A DNA stretch of 64,000 bases from contig CBDDKU010000006.1 of the NCBI GenBank assembly GCA_965230375.1, positions 248,001 to 312,000 of the forward strand, given 5' to 3'. A model generated the notes under the pieces. The model was not told the origin of the DNA. It ran no database searches and was given only the letters and a program-made list of their open reading frames with translations. The DNA is from CBDDKU01 sp965230375 (lineage in GTDB: Bacteria > Bacteroidota > Bacteroidia > Flavobacteriales_D > Cryomorphaceae). The position numbers and the translations under genes were made by a program. Below, piece by piece: positions 46,762-55,985 of the stretch (the first letter of the stretch is position 1; each line of letters starts with the position of its first letter).

Positions 46762-48416
46762 TCAATTTAAAGCGTCTTGGTCTTGGACTGGTCTGCGCAC
46801 TGGTTGTAGTCCGTGTGAGCGGACAAGACGCTTCCGAATCTGATCCTGAACTTAAACTAAGTGGAACCCTCCGAGCGGATTTCGGTTATTTTGAGAGCTC
46901 GAGAAATCCGAACCGAATGCCGAACAATACTTTTGTCATCGCCGGAAACCCTCGATTGACATATGGTGAATGGGATATTCCAATTGATTTCCAGATTGGT
47001 AATTATGCCAATCGATTAACTCAGCCATTCAATAAAATAGGTGCAAGCCCATCATACAAGTGGGCAAAGTTGCACTTGGGATATCGGCAATTGAGTTTTT
47101 CACCTTTTACTTATCACAATCACCTGCTATTGGGCGGGGGAATTGAATTGACCCCAGGAAAGCTTAGGCTAACTGCCCTATATGGTGAGCTCAAGCGGGC
47201 GAGTGAAGGAGGGCTCTTTGATGATGATACGCGGTTCGCACCACCTGCCTTTAGAAGAATGGCCGTACTCACTAAGCTCGGTTTTGGAAGTGAAGAGCGA
47301 TTTGTAGACTTTATATTCATCAAAGGTTGGGACGAAGAATCGCAAGCTAGCATGGTTAAAGATTCTTTGGGTGTTTACCCCGAAGAAAACGTCGTAATGG
47401 GAATTCATATTGATCAAACAATAGCTGAAAAATTAAACATCACAATTAGTGGAGCTTTGAGTGCTTATACTCAGGACACGCGAAGCCCATTGGTAGATAC
47501 AGAACCATATTTTGGACAAAACATAGTTGATGGAATATTCGAACCTAAGATCTCGAGTCAATACCTCACGGCGTTTCTGGCATCGGCGGAATACCGGAGC
47601 AGCCTATGGCAGGTGAATGGAGAGTATCGGATGGTTCAACCCGGATTTCAAAGTATGGGGGCTTATTTCAATCAGAGCGATATTCAGCGAATAGGTTTTG
47701 GGGGAAACGTAAGACTTTTGGATAAACGACTTCGTGTTAATGCAAACTGGAGACAAGAAAACAACAACGTTTTCGAGACCAAGCTCTCCGAGAACAAACG
47801 TCAGTTTATTAATGCCCAGGCAGAGTGGACTCAGAAGCGATCTTGGACGGCCAGTTTAAACGGGTCTTTTTTCTCTTCCAAACAAAACTCAACGGTAGAT
47901 TCGCTGAGCGGTTTGTTCGATTTTCAGCAAAATACGCTTCAGGGAACCGCCAGGTTTAATAAGCTGAGAGCCACAGGCGAAAACCACTATTCAATTCAGT
48001 TGCTAGCTATGCAAAGAAGAGATTTAGTTTTTGATCAAACGCCTTACTCCAACCTTACTTTTCGAGGATCATACACGGTTCCGTTGGGAAAGAAAAATTT
48101 GTGGTCGGTCGTTCCCGAATTGGGCGTGAGCAGGTTTGTGATTATAGAGACCATTACTACTTGGCGAATAAATCCAGGTGCCCGATTGAACTACAGAAGC
48201 AAGAATAAAAAGTTCAGTGGAAATTTTTCCGCATTTCCCAATTTTGAAATTGCCGATGCGCGTGACGATCAGCTTGTCTGGCGCACTTCACTCTCAATGG
48301 CCTATCAACTGAAAAAGAGACATAGGTTCTCTCTGAGAGCTGATCACACAGTGAGTTCTGGTGGATACTCGTACAGTGAGTTTAGAGCGAGAGTTGGGTA
48401 CAACTATCGTTTCTAG
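46758..48416 (+). CDS. Outer-membrane beta-barrel protein of the giant-protein operon
   Basis: 552 residues with a signal peptide (MINLKRLGLGLVCALVVVRVSGQ). From residue about 30 on it consists of amphipathic strands with short turns (for example LSGTLRADFGYFESSRN, WAKLHLGYRQLSFSPFTYHN, VNANWRQENNNVFETKLSENK) and ends RARVGYNYRF with a C-terminal Phe, the usual barrel-assembly signal. About 18-24 strands are possible. There is no plug or TonB box. It is translationally coupled (ATGA) to the FN3 gene. It may be an outer-membrane anchor or exit pore for the two upstream products. Confidence 0.8.
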   Translation: MINLKRLGLGLVCALVVVRVSGQDASESDPELKLSGTLRADFGYFESSRNPNRMPNNTFVIAGNPRLTYGEWDIPIDFQIGNYANRLTQPFNKIGASPSYKWAKLHLGYRQLSFSPFTYHNHLLLGGGIELTPGKLRLTALYGELKRASEGGLFDDDTRFAPPAFRRMAVLTKLGFGSEERFVDFIFIKGWDEESQASMVKDSLGVYPEENVVMGIHIDQTIAEKLNITISGALSAYTQDTRSPLVDTEPYFGQNIVDGIFEPKISSQYLTAFLASAEYRSSLWQVNGEYRMVQPGFQSMGAYFNQSDIQRIGFGGNVRLLDKRLRVNANWRQENNNVFETKLSENKRQFINAQAEWTQKRSWTASLNGSFFSSKQNSTVDSLSGLFDFQQNTLQGTARFNKLRATGENHYSIQLLAMQRRDLVFDQTPYSNLTFRGSYTVPLGKKNLWSVVPELGVSRFVIIETITTWRINPGARLNYRSKNKKFSGNFSAFPNFEIADARDDQLVWRTSLSMAYQLKKRHRFSLRADHTVSSGGYSYSEFRARVGYNYRF

Positions 48417-48527
48417 TAGTGGTAAAGTGACGATGTTAATCTTTATGAAGTCTACTGGCAAATAGTCGGAGAATATAATTTGTTGAAGAATCTCTACCTT
48501 ATATGGATAAACCAAAACCACACCCTA

Positions 48528-48929
48528 ATGAAATCACCCATCAAGAATCCGTGGATATTATTTCTTGCAATTGCTTTTGCGTTGGCTGGCTGTTCTGAAG
48601 AAAACAAATCAAGCACTCAAAAGAGCGATAGCGCCTTTATTGTCCTGAAATTCAAAGCTCAGCATGGAAAAAGCGATCAAGCTATTTCTGCCATGCTTTC
48701 GATGCTTGAAGAAGTTAAGAAAGAGCCCCATTTTGTTGACATTCATGTACACATTGATCCAAATGATCCATCCAATCTTCTGTTTTACGAAGAGTGGGAA
48801 GACCTTGATTATTACAAGGGCGACCATATGAATACACAACACCTTCAAGCCTTTATGACATCTTCAAGAGATTTCTTGATGGGCCCACCTGAAATCACCT
48901 ATTGGAGCTTAGAAAAGGTGATTGAATGA
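48528..48929 (+). CDS. Lipoprotein with antibiotic-biosynthesis-monooxygenase (ABM) fold
   Basis: 133 residues from ATG 48528, chosen because it gives a lipoprotein signal (MKSPIKNPWILFLAIAFALA followed by GC). A Ser/Lys-rich tether leads into an ABM ferredoxin-like domain: FIVLKFKAQHGKSDQAISAML, then HFVDIHVHIDPNDPSNLLFYEEWEDLDYYKGD and HLQAFMTSSRDFL. ABM proteins include quinol monooxygenases and heme-degrading enzymes, usually cytoplasmic; a lipidated member is less common. It is not part of the operon before it (110-base gap). Confidence 0.8.
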   Translation: MKSPIKNPWILFLAIAFALAGCSEENKSSTQKSDSAFIVLKFKAQHGKSDQAISAMLSMLEEVKKEPHFVDIHVHIDPNDPSNLLFYEEWEDLDYYKGDHMNTQHLQAFMTSSRDFLMGPPEITYWSLEKVIE

Positions 48930-49025
48930 GCTTTCCTAGACCTAAGCAAATTGGTTGTACCTTCCTATTCTTGTTAGAAAGTCAGATTGTTGATATGTCG
49001 GCTCTGATAATTAGGTAGAATAAAC

Positions 49026-50171
49026 ATGTATGAATTTCTTCAATACGCAGGAGTAATTGCTGGGATTTTAGTCATCCTTGTTTTACTCTTTTATCCTCAG
49101 CGTCACAACAGTGCGAACTGGCTATTAGGACTGTCAATTCTCTCACTTTGGTATGCCATGATCATGGCTATCCTATACGAGACCAATTATATATTGGTAT
49201 ACCCGCATTTTTCCAGAACGGGAAATTTCTTTGCCTTTTTCACGATTCCTTTCTTCTACCTTTTTACGCGTTTCATCTTCTACCGCGACAAGAAGATTAA
49301 GCGATACGATTGGATCTTGTTTTTGCCAGCCCTGTTCTATCTGATCGACTTCTTTCCATACTTTTTGATCAGTGCTGAAGAAAAACTCGAGATTATTCGG
49401 GCTGAGCAAATGAATCTAGGGCATTTTGCTTTTTCAGAAGGATGGCTCACTTCAGCCTGGTTTCAATTTTACGCCAGACAGTTTTGGTCGCTTTTAATAT
49501 TGCTTTTGACTTTTAGATTGGTTTGGATAAACAGAGTGATCTTCCATAGAAGCTTAAAGGGGGCAAACCGTGATATTCTCATTTTGATTATGGCCATTGG
49601 AGTGTTCTATGCGGTTTCTTTCATACCTGGGTTTATGAAGCTTTTTAAAGCAGGTTCCGTGTACAATATCAAATTCCAGAATACGACCATAGCCCTGACC
49701 CATATTTTGCTCGGACTATTCTTGGCGTTTCACCCTAAGTATTGGTACGGGTTCTTCTGGGAGAATGAATTGGTGAAATCCCCGGTCAAAGAATCAGAAG
49801 GGAAGGAGAATACAGATCCTCGTGGGCTGAATGATACGTTCGTTCAATTGGAAGATTTCATGAAATCAAACAAACCCTTTTTGAATTCGGGGTATACCAT
49901 CAATGATCTGAGCAACGATTCGGGCATTCCGGTCTATAAAATTTCCCCAGCCGTTAACTCGGGTTTTAATACCAATTTCAATCAGTGGCTCAATTATCAC
50001 CGAGTGAAAGAATTTGAAGAATTGGTAAAAAAGGGCGAAACACATCAACTCACCCTCGATGCTCTTTCGGGGAAATGCGGTTTTTCAAATCGTTCTTCAT
50101 TCAACGCGGCCTTCAAAAGATTCAACGGCCAAACCCCTAGCGCGTTTATAAAATCCCAAAATGGGGCATAA
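49026..50171 (+). CDS. Membrane-anchored AraC family transcriptional regulator
   Basis: 381 residues. The N-terminal 245 residues hold about seven TM helices (for example YAGVIAGILVILVLLFY, WLLGLSILSLWYAMIMAIL), and the C-terminal 100 residues form an AraC-type double helix-turn-helix (NSGYTINDLSNDSGIPVYKIS, LTLDALSGKCGFSNRSSFNAAFKRFNGQTPSAF). This is the 7TM-AraC architecture frequent in Bacteroidota, thought to sense an extracellular or membrane signal and act at nearby promoters. The T9SS gene 224 bases downstream, preceded by a palindrome, is a candidate target. Confidence 0.88.
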   Translation: MYEFLQYAGVIAGILVILVLLFYPQRHNSANWLLGLSILSLWYAMIMAILYETNYILVYPHFSRTGNFFAFFTIPFFYLFTRFIFYRDKKIKRYDWILFLPALFYLIDFFPYFLISAEEKLEIIRAEQMNLGHFAFSEGWLTSAWFQFYARQFWSLLILLLTFRLVWINRVIFHRSLKGANRDILILIMAIGVFYAVSFIPGFMKLFKAGSVYNIKFQNTTIALTHILLGLFLAFHPKYWYGFFWENELVKSPVKESEGKENTDPRGLNDTFVQLEDFMKSNKPFLNSGYTINDLSNDSGIPVYKISPAVNSGFNTNFNQWLNYHRVKEFEELVKKGETHQLTLDALSGKCGFSNRSSFNAAFKRFNGQTPSAFIKSQNGA

Positions 50172-50207
50172 AACCCTTTAAAATTTGTGTGGATTTAGTG
50201 AATCCAA

Positions 50208-50221
50208 ACACCTGTAGGTGT
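50208..50221. promoter_or_regulatory. Perfect palindrome upstream of T9SS gene
   Basis: ACACCT-GT-AGGTGT, a perfect 6+2+6 inverted repeat, lies 37 bases after the AraC gene and 174 bases before the T9SS gene. A second short inverted repeat, GGATT-TAGTG-AATCC, is at 50191-50205. The two could be an operator or together a weak terminator; no T run follows. Confidence 0.35.
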
Positions 50222-50394
50222 GAATTAACGTGACTTGCAGTATCTGTGGGATAAATTCGCTGCGCTTTTAAGAGTTGGTTTTTAGTGGGGTGTTTGTCGT
50301 GATTTTCGAGTGGCTTTTTTCAAAGCGGATGAAACAAGGGGTCAGGCAAACACTCCAAAATGCCTTCCAAAATCAGATTAAATATTTAACCCTA

Positions 50395-53300
50395 ATGAAG
50401 AACATTTACATGCTATTGTTCCTATTTGCATCGACGTACTCGATCGCTCAAATAGGGATTATTGAAAATTTTGACAATGCTCAAGGCGCACCGCCATTTG
50501 GTTGGTCTGCTGAAGGATTCACGAGCATTGGAGTACGATCTTGTGAAAACACTAGTTTTTACGACAATGTGACCGCAGGACAACCAACTGCAGGAAGTCT
50601 CACAACTCCATATCTAGCAGATGCATCGAATGCAACTGACCTGGAAATCAGCTTTGACTATAAAGTATCATCATTCTCCTTTTTCGGAGGTGAGACAGCT
50701 GCGCCTGAAAACTGGGGTACATTGACCTTCGAGTACACAACAAATGGTACAGATTGGACAAACATTGTTACCCTCGATGAGTCTAATTACGATGCTGGTA
50801 CCGACTGTACAACAAAGACATACACGATAGAAAGTGATTTGCTTCCATCGGGTACTGATTTTCAAGCGCGATTCGTTACTGCTCACCAAAACGGAAACTG
50901 GCAGTGCTACATCGACAATATCAGCATAGCTCAAACAGCTACTCAAGAGCCTGCTTGTGATGCCGTTCTCACCTTGCCTGAAAATGGTTCTGACAATGTT
51001 GAGCTTGATACTGAGCTAGCATGGAGCAATGCAAATGGTCTTCCGTCAGGATATAAACTGTCTGTGGGAACAACTGCTGGTGGTACAGATGTGGTTGATA
51101 CAGAAGATGTAGGAAACGTGAATACGTACTCATTTGCGACCGCACTAGAGTACGAGACTACTTATTACGTGACCATCCTTCCTTACAATAGTTTTGGCGA
51201 CAGTGAAGGCGATTGTGTAGAGAATTCATTCACCACCCGATTGGCACCGCTGCCAGGGTCGAGCTGTGATAACACCATCGTAATTGATCCTTCTGATCTA
51301 AACTACACCACTGACGATTCTACCGCTCTGTACGAAGACTTGCACTCGACAACTCCATGTGGTGGAAACTTTACAATTAGCGGAAGAGAAGTTGTATACA
51401 CTTTGACACCATCAGAAATCATTTCGGTAGATGTGTCTGTTACGAACATCCTAAACTCGCGCACCACGCTTCACATTATGGACGGTTGTCCTGAAGATGG
51501 ACCCTCGTGCTATGGATACGGCGACTCAAGCAATTCGCTCGATGATGTGTTACTTGAAAACATCATTTTGGAAGCTGGTACTACATACTACTTCTTCGTA
51601 GCTAATACCGGTAGCGTTAGCTCTGACTATACATTTAGTATTGAGCAAAACTCGTGCATCATTCCTGCAATGGAGCTGACAAGCGTTGGTGTTTGTGAAA
51701 CAAATGAATTCGAAGTGAATGTTGATATTACTTCACTTGGAAGTGCTACATCACTTACCATCACTGATGATCAAGGTTCGGATGCTGTAATGGTAGATGA
51801 ACTAGGAGTTACCACATTTGGTCCTTACCCAAGTGCTACTCAAGTGATGTTTACTGTTACCAATGATCAGGACAACTCTTGTGTTATTTCAGATTCTACT
51901 GTGTTTTATTGCCCACCGGCAAATGACTTCTGTGCTGATGCAACTCTGGTGACCGTAAACACGGGATATGATTGCGAAACAGTAACTGCAGCAACTACTG
52001 TCGCAGCCACAGAGTCAGATGAAAATCTCAGCGATTGTTCTGCCACAACAAATGATGTTTGGTTCCAGTTTGTTGCTACGGATGCGAATCACATCATTCA
52101 GATATTGAACGCAGAAGTTGTAGTTGGAAACAATGCAACGATCTACTATGAGCTTCTCGAAGGTGATTGTGGTACGCTCACGAGCGTGGCTTGTAACACG
52201 AGTAACAATGGATTTGGTTCTTTTACAGGACTTAATATTGGAGAAACGTACTATGTGCGTGCATACAGCGCAAACGCTGCTAACGGACAGAATTTTGATA
52301 TCTGTGTGAGTACAGCACCTGCTGCACCAGCAAATGACGAATGTGCCAATGCTGAAGCAATTACAGTATCAGAAACTAATGCCTGCGAAAATGCTGTGTC
52401 GGGGACGACTATTTCTGCAACCCTCTCCGACGAGAACAGCTGTAGTGGTGCATACAATGATGTATGGTACACATTTACTCCAGCAGAATCTGGAGACTAC
52501 ATCATCAATGTGACCACTGAGAACACGACCGGGCTTTATCACTACGTGTACAGTGGAACTTGCGGTACTTTGACACCGATTTCAACTTCGTGTTTTACTT
52601 CAGGTTCGAGCAACGCTGCAATGAACGCGGGAGAGACCTATACGATCATGGTTCGAAGCAATGCATCTAACCCAGGCATCGATTTTGATCTTTGTGTTTA
52701 CTTATTTGTACCAGTTGCAAACAACGACTGTGCTGATGCAGATGTGATTATCGAATCTCCAGATTCTGATGGAGAAAACACAACATCGGGAACAACAACC
52801 GATGCGCTCTACTCTCCAGAGGGATGTGCTAGCTCTGCAAACGAGTCGGTTTGGTACACATTCACACCAATGTACGACGGACTCTACCACGTAAACTTTG
52901 AAAGTACAATGGGTACGGCCTACTTTCAGATGTATTCTGGAGATTGTGCTGGATTAACAACCCTACCAGAATTTACAAGTTGCTTTAACACGGGCTTGCA
53001 TGATGTGGTACTCGAAGCAGGAGTGACATACTACCTGAGCGGACACTCATCTAACCCGGCAGATTTTGATGTGTTTATTTACCCAGACCCGACTATCGTA
53101 CCAGTACCAGTTCCTGAAAATGACCTTTGTGCTGACGCATTTGTGTTGCCACTTTCTAACGAAGACTGCGACAATATGGTAATGGGTACTACCGCAGGAG
53201 CAACAATTTCTGAAAACAATGCCTGTACCGGAACGCGTGATGTTTGGTATGCATTCACACCAGATTCAGATGGATACTTTGAATTTAACGTGAGCGAAAA

Positions 53301-54126
53301 CGACACCGTAACTAACAGCTTGACCTTGTACAGCGGTTCATGTGATAATTTGACGGCTATTTCTGAACTTTGTGCCGATACGAATGTGGTTTCGTTCTTG
53401 AACGGAAGCGAAACGTATTACGTGATGATCGGAAGCAATACCACTGCAGTTGGTATTCCATATGATCTCTGTGCAAAGCCATTTATGCCCGCTGATAACA
53501 ATGAGTGTGCTGATGCACAAGTTGTAGTGGAATCTGCAGATGAGAACGGCGATAATGCTGTTCAGGGTTCAACCCAAAATGCATTCTACTCGGCTGATGG
53601 TTGTGCCGCAGAGATCTTCTCTTCGGTTTGGTACACATTTACACCAGAAGAAACGGGCTTGTACTATGTAAATCTAACCAGCCTGACAGAAGATAGCTAC
53701 TATCAGGTTTATGCAGGCGATTGTGAAACGGGTTTAACGCCAATCGAAGGGTTGACTGAATGTAACAACGTTGATGAGATCGCTTTTTCTGTAGAAGCTG
53801 GAGTGACCTACTACATCGATATTCATTCTTTGGAGCCAGCCGATTTCGAATTGTTTGTGTACCCAGATGTAACAAACTCTTTGGAAGATGCAGAAGTTCT
53901 TGGATTGAGCGCCTATCCTAATCCCACTGCTGACATTGTCCGTGTTTCAGCTGATGATCTGATCACAGAACTCACAGTGTACAACATTCTCGGATCAGTT
54001 GTCTTACAGGCCAACCCTAACCTTCAGTCCACCGTTGTTGATCTGGAGTCGTTGACAGAAGGCGTCTACCTGATCAAGGTAAAAGCGGGTGACAGAACCG
54101 GTATCATCCGTATTGCGAAGAATTAA
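50395..54126 (+). CDS. Large T9SS cargo protein with tandem Cys-containing repeats
   Basis: 1243 residues from ATG 50395, where a signal peptide begins (MKNIYMLLFLFASTYSIAQ); the frame is open 40 codons further upstream. Residues about 22-180 form a jelly-roll, MAM/choice-of-anchor-J-like domain (IIENFDNAQGAPPFGWSAEG, CYIDNISIAQ). Residues about 190-285 form an FN3-like domain, followed by a divergent Cys module. Five repeats of about 130 residues start NDxCADA (51921-53868), each with a VWYTFTP strand. The last 75 residues are a type A T9SS domain (LSAYPNPTADIVRVSADDL, ending GIIRIAKN). The product should be displayed on or released from the cell surface, with an adhesin or sugar-binding role as the likely inference. 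Confidence 0.85.
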   Translation: MKNIYMLLFLFASTYSIAQIGIIENFDNAQGAPPFGWSAEGFTSIGVRSCENTSFYDNVTAGQPTAGSLTTPYLADASNATDLEISFDYKVSSFSFFGGETAAPENWGTLTFEYTTNGTDWTNIVTLDESNYDAGTDCTTKTYTIESDLLPSGTDFQARFVTAHQNGNWQCYIDNISIAQTATQEPACDAVLTLPENGSDNVELDTELAWSNANGLPSGYKLSVGTTAGGTDVVDTEDVGNVNTYSFATALEYETTYYVTILPYNSFGDSEGDCVENSFTTRLAPLPGSSCDNTIVIDPSDLNYTTDDSTALYEDLHSTTPCGGNFTISGREVVYTLTPSEIISVDVSVTNILNSRTTLHIMDGCPEDGPSCYGYGDSSNSLDDVLLENIILEAGTTYYFFVANTGSVSSDYTFSIEQNSCIIPAMELTSVGVCETNEFEVNVDITSLGSATSLTITDDQGSDAVMVDELGVTTFGPYPSATQVMFTVTNDQDNSCVISDSTVFYCPPANDFCADATLVTVNTGYDCETVTAATTVAATESDENLSDCSATTNDVWFQFVATDANHIIQILNAEVVVGNNATIYYELLEGDCGTLTSVACNTSNNGFGSFTGLNIGETYYVRAYSANAANGQNFDICVSTAPAAPANDECANAEAITVSETNACENAVSGTTISATLSDENSCSGAYNDVWYTFTPAESGDYIINVTTENTTGLYHYVYSGTCGTLTPISTSCFTSGSSNAAMNAGETYTIMVRSNASNPGIDFDLCVYLFVPVANNDCADADVIIESPDSDGENTTSGTTTDALYSPEGCASSANESVWYTFTPMYDGLYHVNFESTMGTAYFQMYSGDCAGLTTLPEFTSCFNTGLHDVVLEAGVTYYLSGHSSNPADFDVFIYPDPTIVPVPVPENDLCADAFVLPLSNEDCDNMVMGTTAGATISENNACTGTRDVWYAFTPDSDGYFEFNVSENDTVTNSLTLYSGSCDNLTAISELCADTNVVSFLNGSETYYVMIGSNTTAVGIPYDLCAKPFMPADNNECADAQVVVESADENGDNAVQGSTQNAFYSADGCAAEIFSSVWYTFTPEETGLYYVNLTSLTEDSYYQVYAGDCETGLTPIEGLTECNNVDEIAFSVEAGVTYYIDIHSLEPADFELFVYPDVTNSLEDAEVLGLSAYPNPTADIVRVSADDLITELTVYNILGSVVLQANPNLQSTVVDLESLTEGVYLIKVKAGDRTGIIRIAKN
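51921..53868 (+). repeat. Five tandem repeats encoding NDxCADA/VWYTFTP modules
   Basis: Repeat starts are near 51921, 52333, 52720, 53119 and 53499, giving a period of about 380-412 bases. Each begins with NDFCADA, NDECANA, NNDCADA, NDLCADA or NNECADA, contains a V-W-Y/F-x-F-T/V strand and a Y-x-G-x-C turn, and closes before a Pro/Val linker. They resemble PPC-like beta-sandwich domains of Bacteroidota surface proteins. Repeats 3 and 5 are the closest pair. Confidence 0.8.
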
Positions 54127-54144
54127 AAACTCAAAAGAAAGGAG

Positions 54145-54171
54145 AGCCTCTACTCAAGTCGAGTAGAGGCT
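54145..54171 (+). terminator. Rho-independent terminator
   Basis: Perfect 11-bp stem AGCCTCTACTC / GAGTAGAGGCT with a 5-base loop, followed by ATTCTCTTTT. It separates the two T9SS genes. Confidence 0.8.
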
Positions 54172-54195
54172 ATTCTCTTTTAAAAACTAAAAATC

Positions 54196-55920
54196 ATGAA
54201 AAAGATAATTTTTGCATCGCTTGCAGCTTCTTTGCTTGCCCAACTCAGTTTGGCTCAGGTGTATCAGTGGTCGTATTCTTATGGAAGTACGGCTATTGAC
54301 TCTCAGCACGACTCGCATCTATCAGCAGATGGGGATTTTCTGGTAACAGGTATGTATGCTGTTACTATGGATTTCGGAGATACGAGCATTACCTATGAAG
54401 GGGGGAATGTAGACGCATACCTCGGAAAAATCAGCGCCGATGGAGAGCCACAATGGATTCGATCATTTGGCGGAAATGCTGATAACGCCGCGCTACAAGT
54501 TGTCGAGAATTCGGTAGGTGAGATCTTAATCATGGGATATTTTCAAGGAGCCGGACCGTTGGCCTTTGATGCCGACCCAGGTGAAGGTGAGTATCTACTT
54601 GAGCAAACGTCACCATTCTTATCGAGAGATTGTTTCATCCTAAAGCTCGACTCTGATGGATTACTCCTTTGGGCAAAGCAAATTAGTAATCCTACTGGGG
54701 CTGCAGCTGAAGATGGTGCAGCTCTTATGGTTGATGATGAAGACAATGTATATATCGGTGGGAGATACCAGTACGCAGATTTCGATCCATCTGATGAAGG
54801 TGAAGACATTCGCTTTTCAAATGACGATGGTCAAGACTTCAATCCGTTCCTGGTAAAACTTGATACCGAAGGAAACTATATCTGGGCCAAAACATTGGCG
54901 AGCACAGGACATGGTGAAGTGAGCTCAATTGATTTTGACGAAGATGGAAACATTTATTTAGGAGGTTATTTCCGAGAGTCTATAGACCTAGATCCATCAG
55001 AAGATAACGAGGTTATCTACCAGAGCGCAGGAGGAAGAGATATCTATGTTGTAAAATTGGATCCCGAGGGGAATTACATTTCAGGATTTACCATGGGTAG
55101 CAGTGGACTCGAAGGTCTTAGTGACATTTTGGTAGTGGGTGATAGTTATTACATCTGCGGAGGAATCAACCTGACGGTAGATATAGATCCTGGAGATGAT
55201 GTCTTTGAGCTGACTACTGTTGAAGGCGTAGATGGTATGCTTGCTAAATACAGCCTTGATCATGAGTTAGAATACGGCTTTTTAGTGGGTGGTGAAAGTG
55301 ACACCAGCATCGAAGAAATGCACGAACTGAGAATTGATGGAGAAGGAAATATTACTGTCTCTGGTAATTTTTACGGTACTACTGATATGAATCCGGGGAA
55401 TGAAGAAGTGTGGGAAGAAGCCCAAGGAATTGCTGATCACTATTTACTCAAAATCGACCCAGATGGTGAGTACATAGGTCATGCAGTAGTATTCGGAAAT
55501 GACGCTCAGACGTCAACAACGCATGAAGTTCACGCTGATGGATCATACACCCTTATGGGTAATTATCGCGGTTCTGTTGACCTCGACCCATCTAGTGAAG
55601 CGATAATTGCCACATCTAATGGTCAATACGATATGTACTTAACTAGGTTTACCTTCGATGAAGCCAACAGCGTTTCGAACCTTTCTTTTGCAGAAGGGTT
55701 GGTAACCATTTTTCCGAACCCAGCTCAGGAAAGCTTTACAGTTGAAGCACCATTCGAGCTTTTCGAATTGCGCATGTTTAACATTGCTGGAAAGCAGGTG
55801 CTGAGTCAGAACAACCCAATGGTTCAAAAGATAAACATCGCTCATTTGCCAAAAGGAGTCTATATCGTCCAAATTGCCGATAAGAATGGCGAAACGTACA
55901 CGGGTAAGTTGATTCATTAA
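54196..55920 (+). CDS. T9SS cargo protein with SBBP-like beta-propeller
   Basis: 574 residues with a signal peptide (MKKIIFASLAASLLAQLSLAQ). Residues 22-490 are repeated propeller blades with phrases such as LGKISADGEPQWIRSFGGNA, FILKLDSDGLLLWAKQIS and VVKLDPEGNYISGFTMGSS, and acidic turns of the form DFDPSDEGED or DLDPSEDNE that could bind calcium. The C-terminal 75 residues are a type A T9SS sorting domain (TIFPNPAQESFTVEAP, HLPKGVYIVQIADK). This is the same general layout as the 20961-22511 protein, so the two are probably distant paralogues. It is monocistronic with its own terminators. Confidence 0.87.
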   Translation: MKKIIFASLAASLLAQLSLAQVYQWSYSYGSTAIDSQHDSHLSADGDFLVTGMYAVTMDFGDTSITYEGGNVDAYLGKISADGEPQWIRSFGGNADNAALQVVENSVGEILIMGYFQGAGPLAFDADPGEGEYLLEQTSPFLSRDCFILKLDSDGLLLWAKQISNPTGAAAEDGAALMVDDEDNVYIGGRYQYADFDPSDEGEDIRFSNDDGQDFNPFLVKLDTEGNYIWAKTLASTGHGEVSSIDFDEDGNIYLGGYFRESIDLDPSEDNEVIYQSAGGRDIYVVKLDPEGNYISGFTMGSSGLEGLSDILVVGDSYYICGGINLTVDIDPGDDVFELTTVEGVDGMLAKYSLDHELEYGFLVGGESDTSIEEMHELRIDGEGNITVSGNFYGTTDMNPGNEEVWEEAQGIADHYLLKIDPDGEYIGHAVVFGNDAQTSTTHEVHADGSYTLMGNYRGSVDLDPSSEAIIATSNGQYDMYLTRFTFDEANSVSNLSFAEGLVTIFPNPAQESFTVEAPFELFELRMFNIAGKQVLSQNNPMVQKINIAHLPKGVYIVQIADKNGETYTGKLIH

Positions 55921-55942
55921 TTTCCTTTGTTTTCGTTTAATG

Positions 55943-55975
55943 AAAAACGCCAACTCAGTTTGAGTTGGCGTTTTT
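55943..55975. terminator. Bidirectional Rho-independent terminator
   Basis: AAAACGCCAACTCA / TGAGTTGGCGTTTT stem with a GTT loop, flanked by A and T runs. It sits between the converging T9SS gene and RidA-like gene and can serve both. Confidence 0.9.
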
Positions 55976-55985
55976 TTATTGCGAT

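Noticed and set aside
36410..48416. Contractile injection system, Tc toxin or type VI components
   Set aside because: No sheath, baseplate, tube, VgrG, Rhs or AAA+ ClpV-like sequence is present; the three proteins fit only a general envelope role.
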